Shown: positions 23,268 through 34,274 of the stretch, piece by piece | Layout of the letters: each line of letters opens with the position of its first letter | Position numbering within the stretch: position 1 is the stretch's first letter | Source of the DNA: Spisula solida | Taxonomy: Eukaryota; Mollusca; Bivalvia; Venerida; Mactridae | Direction of reading: 5' to 3' | Length of the DNA: 64,000 nucleotides | Assembly (NCBI GenBank): GCA_947247005.1 | Contig: OX365947.1 | Coordinates: 3,610,530 to 3,674,529, forward strand | Notes under the pieces: model-generated | Database searches by the model: none | Told to the model about the DNA's origin: nothing | The model's input: the letters and a program-made list of their open reading frames with translations, nothing else | Program-made: the position numbers and the translations under genes

Positions 23268-25265
23268 TTAAAATTGGTTTAGTTTGGAATGGAAGAGTAG
23301 TTGGTGACAAGTTGTTGGTTTGGACGGGGTTGTGGCTGGGTGGTAGAGTACAGTTTGGGTTGGTGGGTAAGTATGGTTGGTTTGGACGGGGTTGTGACTG
23401 GGTGGTAGAGTATTGTTTGGGTTGGTGGTTGAGTATGGTTGGTTTGGACGTGGTTGTGACTGGATGGTAGAGTAGTGTTTGGGTTGGTGGTTGAGTATGG
23501 TTGGTTTGGACGGGGTTGTGACTGGGTGGTAGAGTATTGTTTGAGTTGGTGGTTGAGTATGGTTGGTTTGGACGGGGTTGTGACTGGGTGGTAGAGTATT
23601 GTTTGGGTTGGTGGGTAAGTATGGTTGGTTTGGACGGGGTTGTGACTGGGTGGTAGAGTATAGTTTGGGTTGGTGGTTGAATATGGTTGGTTTGGACGGG
23701 GTTGTGGCTGGGTGGTAGAGTATAGTTTCGGTTGGTGGTTGAATATGGTTGGTTTGGACGGAGTTGTGACTGGGTGGTAGAGTACAGTTTGGGTTGGTGG
23801 TTGAATATGGTTGGTTTGGACGGGTTGTGACTGGGTGGTAGAGTATAGTTTGGGTTGGTGGTTGAATATGGTTGGTTTGGACGGGGTTGTGGCTGGGTGG
23901 TAGAGTATAGTTTGGGTTGGTGGTTGAATATGGTTGGTTTGGACGGGGTTGTGACTGGGTGGTAGAGTACAGTTTGGGTTGGTGGTTGAATATGGTTGGT
24001 TTGGACGGGGTTGTGACTGGGTGGTAGAGTATAGTTTGGGTTGGTGGTTGAATATGGTTGATTTGGACGGGGTTGTGACTGGGTGGTAGAGTACAGTTTG
24101 GGTTGGTGGTTGAGTATGGTTGGTTTGGATGGGGTTGTGGCTGGGTGATAGAGTTTTGTTTGGGTTGGTAGGTAAGTATGGTTGGTTTGGACGGGTTGTG
24201 GCTGGATGGTAGAGTATTGTTTGGGTTGGTGGTTGAGTATGGTTGGTTTGGGCGGGGTTGTGGTTGGGTGGTAGAGTTTTGTTTGGGTTGGTAGGTAAGT
24301 ATGGTTGGTTTGGACGGGGTTGTGACTGGGTGGTAGAGTTTTGTTTGGGTTGATGGGTAAGTGTAGTTGGTTTGGACGTGGTTGTGACTGGGTGGTAGAG
24401 TAGTGTTTGGGTTGGTGGTTGAGTATGGTTGGTTTGGACGGGGTTGTGACTGGATGGTAGAGTTTTGTTTGGGTTGGTAGGTAAGTATGGTTGGTTTGGA
24501 CGGGGTTGTGACTGGGTGGTAGAGTATTGTTTGGGTTGGTGGTTGAGTATGGTTGGTTTGGACTGGATTGTGGCTGGGTGGTAGAGTAGTGTTTGGGTTG
24601 GTGGTTGAGTACGGTTGGTTTGGACGGGGTTGTGACTGGGTGGTAGAGCATTGTTTGGGTTGGTGGTTGAGTATGGTTGGTTTGGACGGGGTTGTGACTG
24701 GATGGTAGAGTAGTGTTTGGGTTGGTGGTTGAGTATGGTTGGTTTGGGCGGGGTTGTGGTTGGGTGGTAGAGTTTTGTTTGGGTTGGTAGGTAAGTATGG
24801 TTGGTTTGGACGGGGTTGTGACTGGGTGGTAGAGTTTTGTTTGGGTTGATGGGTAAGTGTAGTTGGTTTGGACGTGGTTGTGACTGGGTGGTAGAGTTTT
24901 GTTTTGTTTGGGTTGGTAGGTAAGTATGGTTTGTTTGGACGGGGTTGTGACTGGGTGGTAGATTTTTGTTCGGGTTGATGGTTGAGTATGGTTGGTTTGG
25001 GCGGAGTTGTGACTGGGTGGTAGAGTTTTGTTTGGGTTGGTAGGTAACTGGTTGGTTTGGACGGGGTTGTGACTGGGTGGTAGATTTTTGTTTGGGTTGG
25101 TGGGTAAGTATGGTTGATTTGGACGGGGTTGTGACTGGGTGGTAAAGTATTGTTTGTGTTGGTAGGTAAGTGTGGTTTGTTTGGACGGGGTTCTGACTGG
25201 GTGGTATAGTTTTGTTTGGGTTGTTGGTTATGTACGGTTGGTTCGGATGGGGTTGTGCCTGGTGT
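23268..25265. repeat. 62-bp tandem array, about 32 copies, G/T strand bias
   Basis: Unit TTGGTTTGGACGGGGTTGTG, ACTGGGTGGTAGAGTATTGT, TTGGGTTGGTGGTTGAGTAT, GG. The plus strand is almost pure G/T with few A and C. The unit has no stops in minus-strand frames and 62 is not a multiple of three, so three units cycle through all frames and create open frames of 706 and 503 codons (Pro/Thr/Asn/Gln-rich). The frequent GGTTGG spacing could allow two-tetrad G-quadruplexes (inference). Confidence 0.93.
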
Positions 25266-25597
25266 TGCAGAAACTGAAAACTGAAACTGAAACAGAGTTG
25301 GTTTACATTGGCAACAAGATAGTGTTTGTTTTTGAGAAGTAGGTCCGGTTGGTTTGGGCTTGTGAGTTTGTTTTTGTTTGTTTAACATTGCATCTACACT
25401 AAACCTTGATTTTGTCTAATTTACCGTAATCTATAACTTTAATTACTATCAGGTCTAATAATTTTTTTTTTTAAATGTATTATTAATTAAACAGTTATCA
25501 CAATTATATATATACTTAGTAGAATATAATTATATCAGATTCTACAAAATAAAAACAGTTACGAGTATAACAGTGATACAGTGTGTCTAGATATATT
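25266..25597. other. Intergenic, AT-rich
   Basis: Contains the ATG and first 40 or so codons of the array-derived 706-codon minus-strand frame, with a Gln/Lys/Pro-rich start. No promoter or splice evidence seen. Confidence 0.4.
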
Positions 25598-25859
25598 TTT
25601 ATCACATAACCTGTGGTCCCGGAGTGCCGTAAAGCCGTGACGTAAATATCGTTCGGCACTCTCAGACCGTGCAATAAATATTTAAATTAGCTTGACGTGA
25701 CGTTAGCCAATCCATGCATTGATCCGTCACTGACGTCAGAATAATATCAACGTCACCATGACGTCGCGCTCATTGTACCGCAAAATTTTGGCTGAAACAT
25801 ATGCAGCGCACATCATCCTTATGAACAATATTGAGCGTTTTCTAAGGTTATGTGATAAA
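25598..25859. mobile_element. MITE with 15-bp inverted ends and CRE-like sites
   Basis: TTTATCACATAACCT at 25598-25612 is inverted at 25845-25859. The interior has a TGACGTCA palindrome (25731-25738) and several other TGACGT/ACGTCA half-sites. No transposase. Confidence 0.78.
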
Positions 25860-25875
25860 TAGAATCTTACATTCG

Positions 25876-25992
25876 TGCTCATTACATACGAGTTTTATTA
25901 AACTCGTCGACAAAAACAATATGACACTCGGCAAAGCCTCGTGTCATATCATTTTGTCCACTCGTTTAATAAAACTCGTATGTAATGAGCAC
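25876..25992. repeat. Foldback element
   Basis: GTGCTCATTACATACGAGTT is inverted at the right end. The arms are about 50 bp around a short GC-richer loop with GGCAAAGCC. Confidence 0.85.
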
Positions 25993-26629
25993 TCATGCAA
26001 GATCCTCTATATCATCACTGATTAATTTTATACATACTAGTACTGAACATTTTTATTATTATCGTTATTATCGTTACACTTGGTCAGAAAAGGCCAGGGT
26101 CGGATACATTATTTGGTGTTGTCATGCGAGGACGAAGCGAGCTAGAAAAAAGCATTTTGTATCTAAGAAGCATACCTACAAAATTAGCAGCGTGCTGTAT
26201 AAACTCATTCCTTACTTGCCAATATTGGTGGATAGATTGTTTGAAAATCATCAACTTATAGGTCTTGGTTTTTTTAAATTTATGGAACATAGTAATGGTA
26301 ATTAAAGTTATACCAGTAGTAGCTATTGCAAACTTTATCAGAGCCGCATGCCAGACCAATTCGTCATTTAGAGCATACATGTTTTCAATAGCTACTTAAA
26401 AATAGTATAAGTTATATTATTTAAATCTAGTGATTAAAGTTATTTAATTAGCGGAGCGAGCGCGAAAAATCCGTATTTTTAGGGTGTTTTCACCTAGAAC
26501 AAAAGATAAATTACATATGCTCCAGCTATTTGGGGGGGGGGGGGGCGTCCTCTTCCGTACCCTCTAAAGCCGCACTTGAAGTCAAGTCATTAATGATAAA
26601 ATATTTGACAAAAATACAGAAGTACTTAC
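25993..26629. other. Intergenic; G homopolymer
   Basis: AT-rich. Contains a run of thirteen or so G near 26531 and CGGAGCGAGCGCG near 26453, like the loop of the foldback at 4.9 kb. No supported gene. Confidence 0.4.
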
Positions 26630-26845
26630 AGACAATGGTCCTGGGTTTGGTTCAATCCCTTGTACCGACAAGAGAAGAGCTAAATAATCCGCGATACATC
26701 GCAAAATGGAGAAGATAACTTTTCCACTGTGTAGGTAATATATAAATACATTACGGTCACCGGAAACAATGATGACAGTCTGTGTAGATTGTCTGTAGGA
26801 CATCGTGAAAAGCGCTATAACTAGGATAGCGCCCGCTGGTGCCAT
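26630..26845 (-). CDS. Putative first exon ending in a 2A-like peptide
   Basis: The ATG at 26843-26845 starts 72 codons to a consensus donor TCT|GTAAGTA, phase 0. The product has a hydrophobic start (AGAILVIALF) and ends YLALLLSVQGIEPNPGPLS. E-x-N-P-G-P with a preceding leucine-rich helix is the signature of ribosome-skipping 2A peptides; the usual Asp before Ile is Gly here, so activity is uncertain. Such peptides occur at the N-termini of non-LTR retrotransposon proteins and some invertebrate genes. I found no convincing downstream exon. Confidence 0.45.
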
Positions 26846-26859
26846 GTTGTTTCCTTCAA

Positions 26860-26916
26860 TGACGTCGTTGCTAACAACGTTCTACTACGTAACGCCTGTG
26901 ACGTCACATGACGTCG
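26860..26916 (-). promoter_or_regulatory. CRE-type palindrome cluster upstream of the 2A-like exon
   Basis: TGACGTCA at 26899-26906 with flanking ATGACGTCG words on both sides, 15-70 bp upstream of the minus-strand ATG at 26845. It fits a CREB/ATF-responsive promoter (inference); no TATA box seen. Confidence 0.35.
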
Positions 26917-27727
26917 TCGGAACATGGACGTTTGCATGTAATAGGTAGCTGGGTGCGGGACCCTCGTGGGCGCTCAGGATTATTGCAAGCTTGGTCATAG
27001 TATTATTGAATTCTGTTCTTTAAAGTTAATAATGTTTCTGTACTGTTTGTGATTACAAATGTCTAATGTCCTTAAAGGGCCTTGACTTGAAATTAAAATT
27101 GCGGCTACTGTTTTACTCATAGGTTAGATACCAAACCTCAAAGAGAGGCTTTAAAATGTTTGTAAAAAAATCACTACCTATTTTTTTTATTGAAGAGGAA
27201 GGTCTTTGGAGTTGGAAAACGGTGGTTGGGAATCTGAGATCAATGTAGATCATTATCAAAATCGACTTTAGGTACATGTATATGCTTTTGGTGTTTGGAG
27301 AGGCAATTTTACGACGTATTCTTTTCTCGAAATCACCTAGCGACTCAGAATTTAATATATTAACGAATGTAAGGGTTAAGAATTCTCAAGTTTATTACTA
27401 ATGGGAAGTAATCGATATAACACAATTTCATATGATGCGAGAGTTACTTCCCGTAGTCAGACTTGCAAGGCAACAGTGAGTAAATCTGGGTCGACAGACA
27501 TGAACAACCCCAAATACAGTCCGCCGATGATAACACTAGCCTTTGTTAACAAATAAAAATGAAAATTAATTGCATTTTCGATGTCCATTTTTGTTCAATT
27601 TTGTGCGTAATCACTTTCAATGCACGCTGATAACAAGCGGTCAGTCAACCGTGCTGTGTTTATATTATCCAATCGCATGTTTATTTATTGATAAGGCTAA
27701 AGTTATCTCCGGCGAGCTATATGAAGT
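26917..27727. other. Intergenic, nothing recognised
   Basis: No open frame, RNA or repeat of note. GAAGTAATCGATATAAC and GAGTTACTTCCCG near 27400-27455 form a weak dyad. Confidence 0.35.
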
Positions 27728-27912
27728 GTCCAGGTAAAATAAGAAAAGAGCGAAGCAGTGGTCGAGTCCACTATTACAGTGTGAAACCAATTATAAATCT
27801 ATACTTTCAATGCTAAATTAAAAATTATTTATTGGCTTTACCCATTCAGACAATCGTTATAATAGTTTGTGCACACATAAACGACAACGTCACCCTCACA
27901 ATACTCTAACAA
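27728..27912 (+). mobile_element. Dispersed repeat B, copy 1
   Basis: It shares AGTGGTCGAGTCCACTAT, TTATAAATC.ATACTTTCAATGCTAAA-like and ACGTCACCCTCACAAT words with copies at 43.3, 50.8 and 62.8 kb. Ends resemble the TCCAGTCAGGGTAAGAAT / CCAGTTAGGA pair seen in the better copies. Confidence 0.65.
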
Positions 27913-28042
27913 GTAAAGCTATACATTTAATTTGTAACATTTGTTATATGGTTTAAACAATATTTATTGCACAAATTAATGTACAGCAAAATAAAACAGT
28001 TACAAATAGTCCACATAGAGAAGAGATTAAGAAGAAGTTGTT

Positions 28043-28660
28043 CAATGTGTTGGTTGCAGTGGCCTTCAGGTAGGGTGCACGCTTCGGGATCGAGATTTTT
28101 GGTTTCGATTCCCGTCTGCGCCACTGCTTAATTTCTCTGAGCAAGAATAACCCACATGCTCAACTCGACCAAGGTGTGAATTGGTACATGTGAGGATGGT
28201 GTCTGTACATGTTTGATATTCCTGGGCGCCGCAAAAAGATTATATTAAGAAAGACAGGGAAGGCAGCACTCAACTTAACCAGCCGAGCACAGAAAACATT
28301 AAAAACACACAAAGCACAATGCCCAACTAAACAAGCGCTGATCCGCCCAAGTCCAAGCTGTCGAAAAGTATAATAAATTATAACTAGCTGAATGACCCAG
28401 TAGACAAGATACAGCAACCAAAAGGCGGAATGCCTACGCTGAATGACCTAGTTACAACAGTAAAACTGCTGAACTACATAGTTGCCGCAAGTCTATGTTG
28501 GCTGCACACCCACTAGGAGAGAAATAGCCTCCCAAGGGAGACTCGAACGCAGGTTTCCTTAGGTAACCCAATAATCAGAGAAAGTTAAATTGTCAAAGAC
28601 TGGCTGAACGGCTACACTGCTGAAAATTGGTAACTTAACTTTTTAGAATTAAATTAATAA
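28043..28660 (+). mobile_element. Composite tRNA-derived SINE element, interrupted
   Basis: The tRNA-like head has A box-like GTGGCCTTCAGGTAGGGTGC and B box-like TTTCGATTCCCGTCTGCGCC. A body follows with CAACTCGACCAAGGTGTGAA, then CTGTACATGTTTGATATTCC. Repeat D interrupts it at 28235-28483. It resumes with TGTTGGCTGCACACCCACTA and GGGAGACTCGAACGCAGG, a second B box-like word. The uninterrupted right part is at the window end in reverse. Confidence 0.75.
28235..28483 (+). mobile_element. Repeat D inserted with target duplication GCCGCAA
   Basis: The element begins AAAGATTATATTAAGAAAG and ends GAACTACATAGTT. GCCGCAA occurs on both sides (28228-28234 and 28484-28490). The related sequence at the window end has a single GCCGCA at this point, an empty site. 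This defines the ends of a 249-bp copy of repeat D. Confidence 0.85.
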
Positions 28661-29261
28661 ATTTAACGTCAATTAACGGGTGACAAGATAATGTTGAGAT
28701 GGCTCACCGCCTTAATACATCATTATTATGGTGATAGGTTTTACTACAGTCGTACGCCAAATCTATAATTCACGAATAAGACGCTGATAATATTTATTAC
28801 AAATTAACAACTTATGATCGTCAGGACAAGTTGAAAACAAATTGAGATTTGCAGTAAGATTGTAGGATAGATAGACATGTCAGGGACTAATTTATTATAT
28901 TTAAGGGTCGATGCTAACTACTTTGTTTTCAATGTGTGTATTAGCTCACTAATCTGTTGACAGTAATATAATGTTCGGCCCCACTTTAAACCCCTTGTAC
29001 ACCTCATTATCGAATGATAAACAGTATGAACATAGCGTGAAGTTAATGCATTCCAAAATGTTTTTGTCAATTACGTATGATTTATATGACCAAGAATTAC
29101 ATAAATTGGCAATATGTTAGTAGTGACATTATTTGTTTAATAGTTCAATGTACCTAAGACTTTCAACACATGGATTGGAATTTTAATCCTATTTGAAATA
29201 ATATGGTTATGCCGTTGAAGCATCCGACTGATATACATGTAATTATATCTGAACCCAGGGG
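28661..29261. other. Intergenic, nothing recognised
   Basis: AT-rich. No supported gene, RNA or repeat. Confidence 0.35.
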
Positions 29262-29752
29262 CCAGGATTACAACGAATACTCAGCACTCAGCACTCAGCA
29301 CTCAGCACTCAACACTCAACACTCAACACTCAACACTCAACACTCAGCACTCAACACTCAACACTCAACACTCAAATATTGAAATTCACTCCTTTCAGGT
29401 TCATTGTGGCATTTTCTAAGAGCAAGACGTTGTAAAAATGTTAAATTGGTACTAAATATTGTTTTTGGCTTACTTCCTAGTTTAATTTAGTTTATTTGTA
29501 AGCTATAATTGTAATTCATCAGTCTGAGTGCTGAGTGTGGAACTCAGATTCAATAATTACATTAAATTTTGCACCTCATAAATAGTACAAAATGGCAGAG
29601 AAAATGTATCACATGTTGTTTTACACTCATTAACTATCTTATACATTTTCCTCATCTAAATTTGCAATCTAGGACAAATAATAGCTCATTATATTACATT
29701 TTCAATATTTGAGTGTTAAGTGCTGAGTGTAAGTATTCGTTGTAATCTCGGC
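29262..29752. mobile_element. Inverted-repeat element carrying an 8-bp microsatellite
   Basis: GATTACAACGAATACTCAGC at 29268 is inverted at about 29724-29744 (GCTGAGTGTAAGTATTCGTT). Inside the left end are about twelve 8-bp units, CACTCAGC/CACTCAAC (29279-29374). GAGTGCTGAGTGTGGAACTC near 29526 is a related internal word. Confidence 0.75.
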
Positions 29753-30469
29753 ACCAGAACTCTCCAAGTTTTAATTCAACATTTAGCCACATTTAATATA
29801 CATAAAATGTATAAATTCTCTTAAATGGTTAGGCTCATGCAATATATATCCAGCTTAAAAACTGTTAATTATGTACACTTTGAACTTAATATAGAATCAA
29901 AGCTTGAACTATTGCATTGCTTTGTTTAAGTCTTGCACAGTATCACAGAATAGAGCTCCCTTCCAATACAGCTCTGTATTCATACGATTTATGGCTCCTT
30001 GCTATAGGGAGCTGTATTCGGCGGGAACCATATTCGGTATGGCAAAAACAAAAGTGGAGATCGCCGACTAAGGGACATCACATCTTATAGTTCTTCGTCG
30101 ACCGCACTTGCTTAAAGCCTTGATCACCGTCTTCCTTTATTTCATTCGCTTTGGTTACGATATTGCTATTTTGGACGGGGTTGGGTTGCACATAATATTT
30201 TTCTGTACATGTATCATATATATTTTGATTTTATAATTGACCGGTTGCTATGATATTTTATGAATAATATTTAAAATTGCAGGGTTATCAGAAACAACAC
30301 TTTGTGTTGTATTATGTGTGTTATATATCAGTCGTTCTGGTAGCACTGGTTGATAATTGATTGCAAAAAATCTGTTCATCGGCTAACTGTTCGCACATAA
30401 AGCCTTGGTCACACTGAGCCTTTTTTGCCTCGTCAATGTACTCCCGATTTAAATAATGAGCTATCAGGA
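29753..30469. other. Intergenic, nothing recognised
   Basis: No supported gene. Part of a minus-strand 123-codon open frame begins to the right and ends at 30321; see the repeat at 30470-30626. Confidence 0.35.
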
Positions 30470-30626
30470 AATTGGGAACAGGTTCCTCGTGGTCTATGGG
30501 AAGCTTCGGGGAAGTCATGAGACAGTTTGTGATATCTGGAGGTATTGTGATGAATCGGGTGGTATCGGAAGAAATCGGGAGAACATCGCCGATGTGGAAT
30601 TCCTCAGTGGGACCTAGGCTTAAGAC
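30470..30626 (-). repeat. Dispersed repeat C, copy 2
   Basis: On the minus strand it reads CCTAGGTCCCACTGAGG.. and shares TTCGGGGA.GTCAT.AGACAG with the sequence at 19981-20116. A 123-codon minus-strand frame crosses it; the copy at 20 kb has a stop in the same frame, so I treat it as repeat-derived. Confidence 0.6.
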
Positions 30627-31263
30627 TAATTGTCGAATTACGGCACAAATCATGATGAAAAATCCATTCAGCAACTTAAAATTGAAAGTCAACGAATTTT
30701 GTCTCGCGTTCTTACTTGTCGAAATATATCAGAAAATATGTGAACTATTTTGTAAACTTTCAAGTAATGGGCTAAACCCCGTGTATTACTTCAATGTACG
30801 TATTATTCAATGATTTCAGCAAGCCAAGAGCTGACACTGCAGAATAACTGACACAGCTTAAGAGATTGACACTGTTAATTGAGTCGAACATCATTTAGGA
30901 GTGCATGAAACTCTTATAGACGCGTTATTAGGATATTCTAAATTTCGAACTCCTGGATGTGTGTACATCTGTCTATGTGAATCAACTCTGTTACACTTCA
31001 TTCAAACATATGCTGGTTGTGAAGTGTGGATAAGTGTGTCATGATGCATATTATGAATGAATACCCCTGTCTAAAAAATAAAATGTCTCGTTTGTAATAA
31101 ATTATGTTTCTCAAGAAGTTACAGATATTGTCCATTAATCTTTGTTGTAAAACTTAGATTTTATGATTAATGATTTACATAAAATATAACAGTAAATCCT
31201 TTCTGTTTGTTTCACACTTTGTATAATAGTTGATAGATTCTGGTTAATATCGACCCGCGATAT
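30627..31263. other. Intergenic, nothing recognised
   Basis: AT-rich DNA without a supported feature. Confidence 0.35.
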
Positions 31264-31519
31264 CGCTGACTTAGAATTAGAAGGTCGTAAGTACAAAATT
31301 AATATTTTGAGAAAACAAGAAAAAAATGTCTGAAAACTACTCTTTACTTATGTAAAAGAACAAGCTTTTTAAACTTCGGTTTTGTCAAGATGTCCACTTC
31401 CGTTTTTTCATGAATATTAGCAAAAAAGGAGTGCATTGAGATGCAGATTTCAAATATTTTTTTGCACCAGTCTTATACGATCGAAGTACTACTTACGACC
31501 TTCTAATTCTAAGTCAGCT
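31264..31519 (+). mobile_element. CGCTGGCTTAG MITE, copy 1
   Basis: 256 bp. Ends are inverted for about 29 bp: GCTGACTTAGAATTAGAAGG and GGTCGTAAGTAC. The interior has TTTTGAGAAAACAAG and GATGCAGATTTCAAAT, shared with four copies between 53 and 64 kb. No coding capacity. Confidence 0.88.
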
Positions 31520-31700
31520 ATATATACTACTCAAAATTGCATAAGGGTCAGCAAGCTATCCTTGTGAATATTTTAAAAATTGAATAACATGGACTGGTGG
31601 AATTTTGAGGGAAAAAATTGCTACGTCTGCAATAATGTAGACGAATAATGATTGTTTCGAAATTTGATGTTTCAGTGCTGATAAGCCAGATAACGTGTTT
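31520..31700 (+). repeat. Dispersed repeat at the base of the 22-bp array
   Basis: It shares TACTCA.AAT.GATAAGGGTC-like, TTGTGAATATTTT.AAATTG and GTGCTGATAAGCC words with 39672-39860. There the sequence continues without the array, so the array seems to have grown from the GATAAGCCAGATAAC end of this repeat. Confidence 0.75.
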
Positions 31701-32774
31701 GAGCGTACAATAAACTGTTTTGTTTAAGCGAGCAAGATTATATGTTTTAGTGAGCCAGATAACATGTTTTGGTATGCCAGATAACATGTTTTGGTGAGAC
31801 AGATAAGATGTTTTGGTGACGCAGATATAATGTTTTGGTGAACCAGATATCATATTTTAGTGAGCCAGACATTATGTTTTGGTGATCCATATAACACGTT
31901 TTTGTGAGCATGTTTTCTGAACCAGATAACATGTTTTGGTGAGCCAGATAACATGTTTTGGTGAGTATGTTTTTGGTGAGCCAGATAACATGTTTTGGTG
32001 AGCCAGATAACATGTTTTGGTGATCCAGAAATCATGTTTTGGTGATCCAGAAATCATATTTTGCTGAGCCAGATAACATGTTTTGGTGAGCCAGATAACA
32101 TGTTTTGGTATGCCAGATAACATGTTTTAGTGAGACAGATAAGATGTTTTGGTGACGCAGATATAATGTTTTGGTGAACCAGATATCATATTTTAGTGAG
32201 CCAGACATTATGTTTTGGTGATCCATATAACACGTTTTTGTGAGCATGTTTTCTGAACCAGATAACATGTTTTGGTGAGCCAGATAACATGTTTTGGTGA
32301 GCATGTTTTTGGTGAGCCAGATAACATGTTTTGGTGAGCCAGATAACATGTTTTGGTGATCCAGATATCATGTTTTGGTGATCCAGAAATCATGTTTTAG
32401 TGAGCCAGATAACATGTTTTGGTGAGCCAGATAACATGTTTTGGTGATCTAGATATCATGTTTTGGTGATCCAGATATCATGTTTTGGTGAGCCAAATAT
32501 CATGCTTTGGTCAGCCAGATAACATATTTTGGTGAGCCAGATAACACGTTTTGGTGAGACAGATAACATGTTTTGGTGATCCAGATATCATGTTTTGGTG
32601 ATCCAGAAATCATGTTTTGGTGAGCCAGATAACATGTTTTGGTGAGCCAGATAACATGTTTTGGTGATCTAGATATCATGTTTTGGTGAGCCAGATAACA
32701 TGTTTTGGTGAGCCAGATAACATGTTTTGGTGAGCCAGATAACATGTTTTGGTGAGCCAGATAACATGTTTTGC
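31684..32774. repeat. 22-bp tandem array with 336-bp higher-order duplication
   Basis: Unit GCCAGATAACATGTTTTGGTGA, about 49 copies with many variants. A run of variant units beginning TATGCCAGATAACATG at 31773 recurs at 32109, exactly 336 bp later, including a rare TGAGCATGTTTTCTGAACC unit. Minus-strand frames (SGSPKHVIWLTKT repeats) are by-products of the unit. Confidence 0.93.
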
Positions 32775-32775
32775 C

Positions 32776-33544
32776 ACTTACAATGAAAGAAGAAAATGAA
32801 TTATGTATTTTATTTCCCTTAATACAAGCATCAACAAACACATACAATAATACATTTTATCTAACACATGTACACATAATAATATAATAGAAGTTCAGTG
32901 TGTCACACACTAGTAGCACTGGTCCGATGTCAAATACGTGAACTGTTTCTAAACGACATCTAGTTTAACGGTTAAGGTTTCCTAACGATATACGACAATG
33001 TTTCTATAAGCAGGTTTATTCGAACCGTAATTCGGAATATTTTCATTTTGGCTGTACGTACATGGTACTTGTAAGACTTCATTTGTAGACATGTCATACC
33101 TACACGTGTTACAATAAAGTAATTGTACCACAATATAAATATTCAACATGTTTAAAGTCCTTACTACTCGTACATACAGCACTTGTTAAATTTACTCTGA
33201 CTGAAAGATACAATGAAAGCATGTCGAGTCCACATGTACCAGTAATGTGAGTTGCTGATCACATCAGTAATATCAACTATTTCCTTCAAAAGAAACCAAA
33301 CAACTAGTATGTGATCCCCTATCTGCGATATTATACAGCAAGGACCTTGGCAATGTTCGTTTAGAAACCCTGACTTGATATTGTTTAGAAATCAGTCCAC
33401 AATTTTGGTATCATACCATACTAGTGATTATAAAGAGAGGATATGAGACTGTTATAAAATAATACCTGAACATTTTATTTTTCAATAGTACATTTTGGCA
33501 ATGGTCATTCAGCTTTTTATAGCTGAAACTAGTTTTTATCCAGC
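32776..33544. other. Intergenic, nothing recognised
   Basis: AT-rich. No gene or repeat supported. Confidence 0.35.
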
Positions 33545-33722
33545 ATTAAATTTTGACAGCTGGGTGTTGGGCGTTCGACGAACTTGGCCTTTCAGTGGTT
33601 AAGTTAATTTCATAGTTTAGTTGTGTGTTGGGCATTGTGTCGAGTAATTGTGGTATGTTATGTTTTAGGCTGTTTAAGTTGAGTGCTGCCTTCCCTGTCC
33701 GACTTTCTATTATCGCTTTGCA
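33545..33722 (-). repeat. Repeat D, diverged minus-strand copy
   Basis: Contains GTTAAGTT..GTGCTGCCTTCCCTGTC and GGGCATTGTG words, the inverse of repeat D at 28.2 kb. Confidence 0.7.
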
Positions 33723-33837
33723 CAACACGAACAATGTATCTTGTTAGGAGAGTGGGGACGTTAGGTAAGGCTGTATGTGGTTATAAAGGTAGTGGATCAT
33801 TAATATAAAATACAATCATGAACAAAACAGTAAATAA

Positions 33838-34056
33838 ATATATAACTCGATTAATCAGGTCAGTCAATTGTTTACATAATATTGTGTACATTAGCATTGT
33901 AATTTCTCTTAATAATGTCTTATTTGTATAGATATTATACGCATTAGGATGTGGCTTAGTGAATAAGGTATTGTTTCTCGAATTAAAATGTTTAAAACAA
34001 TAGAAATGCAATTTTATGATAATGAAATGTTTATATACAAGTGACAGACCTATCAT
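33838..34056 (+). repeat. Dispersed repeat F, copy 1
   Basis: Shared with 51085-51290: TTAATCAGGT.AGTC, TAATGTCTTATTT.TA, GCTTAGT.AATAAGGTATT and ATACAAGTGACAGACCTA. No coding capacity. Confidence 0.7.
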
Positions 34057-34162
34057 GGCATTGTATAGTGTTCATACATTAGTGTCAACATTGATCGCAA
34101 ACACATCGTTATCATGCATCATTCATAATGTTTAAGAAATAATTAATAATTACTATATACAT

Positions 34163-34274
34163 GTGTTTTATCGTAGAATAAAGCACATTCACGACACTGG
34201 ATGCGTAGTAATTTTAACAATCACTCATGCTACGCATCCGAACAAGTGACAGTGTTGTATTATAGATAAAACAC
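34163..34274. repeat. Foldback MITE downstream of Gbx
   Basis: GTGTTTTATC..ACACTGGATGCGTAG is inverted as CTACGCATCC..GATAAAACAC. It lies about 0.5 kb past the Gbx stop codon. Confidence 0.78.

Noticed and set aside
23140..25388. Minus-strand open frames of 503 and 706 codons with Pro/Thr/Asn-rich repeats
   Set aside because: They arise because the 62-bp unit lacks stops in all minus-strand frames. No splice, promoter or domain evidence.
30321..30692. 123-codon minus-strand frame with a Cys-containing end
   Set aside because: Overlaps a dispersed repeat whose other copy at 20 kb has a stop in the same frame.
31548..32847. Minus-strand frames with SGSPKHVIWLTKT repeats
   Set aside because: Product of the 22-bp array; several frames are open at once.
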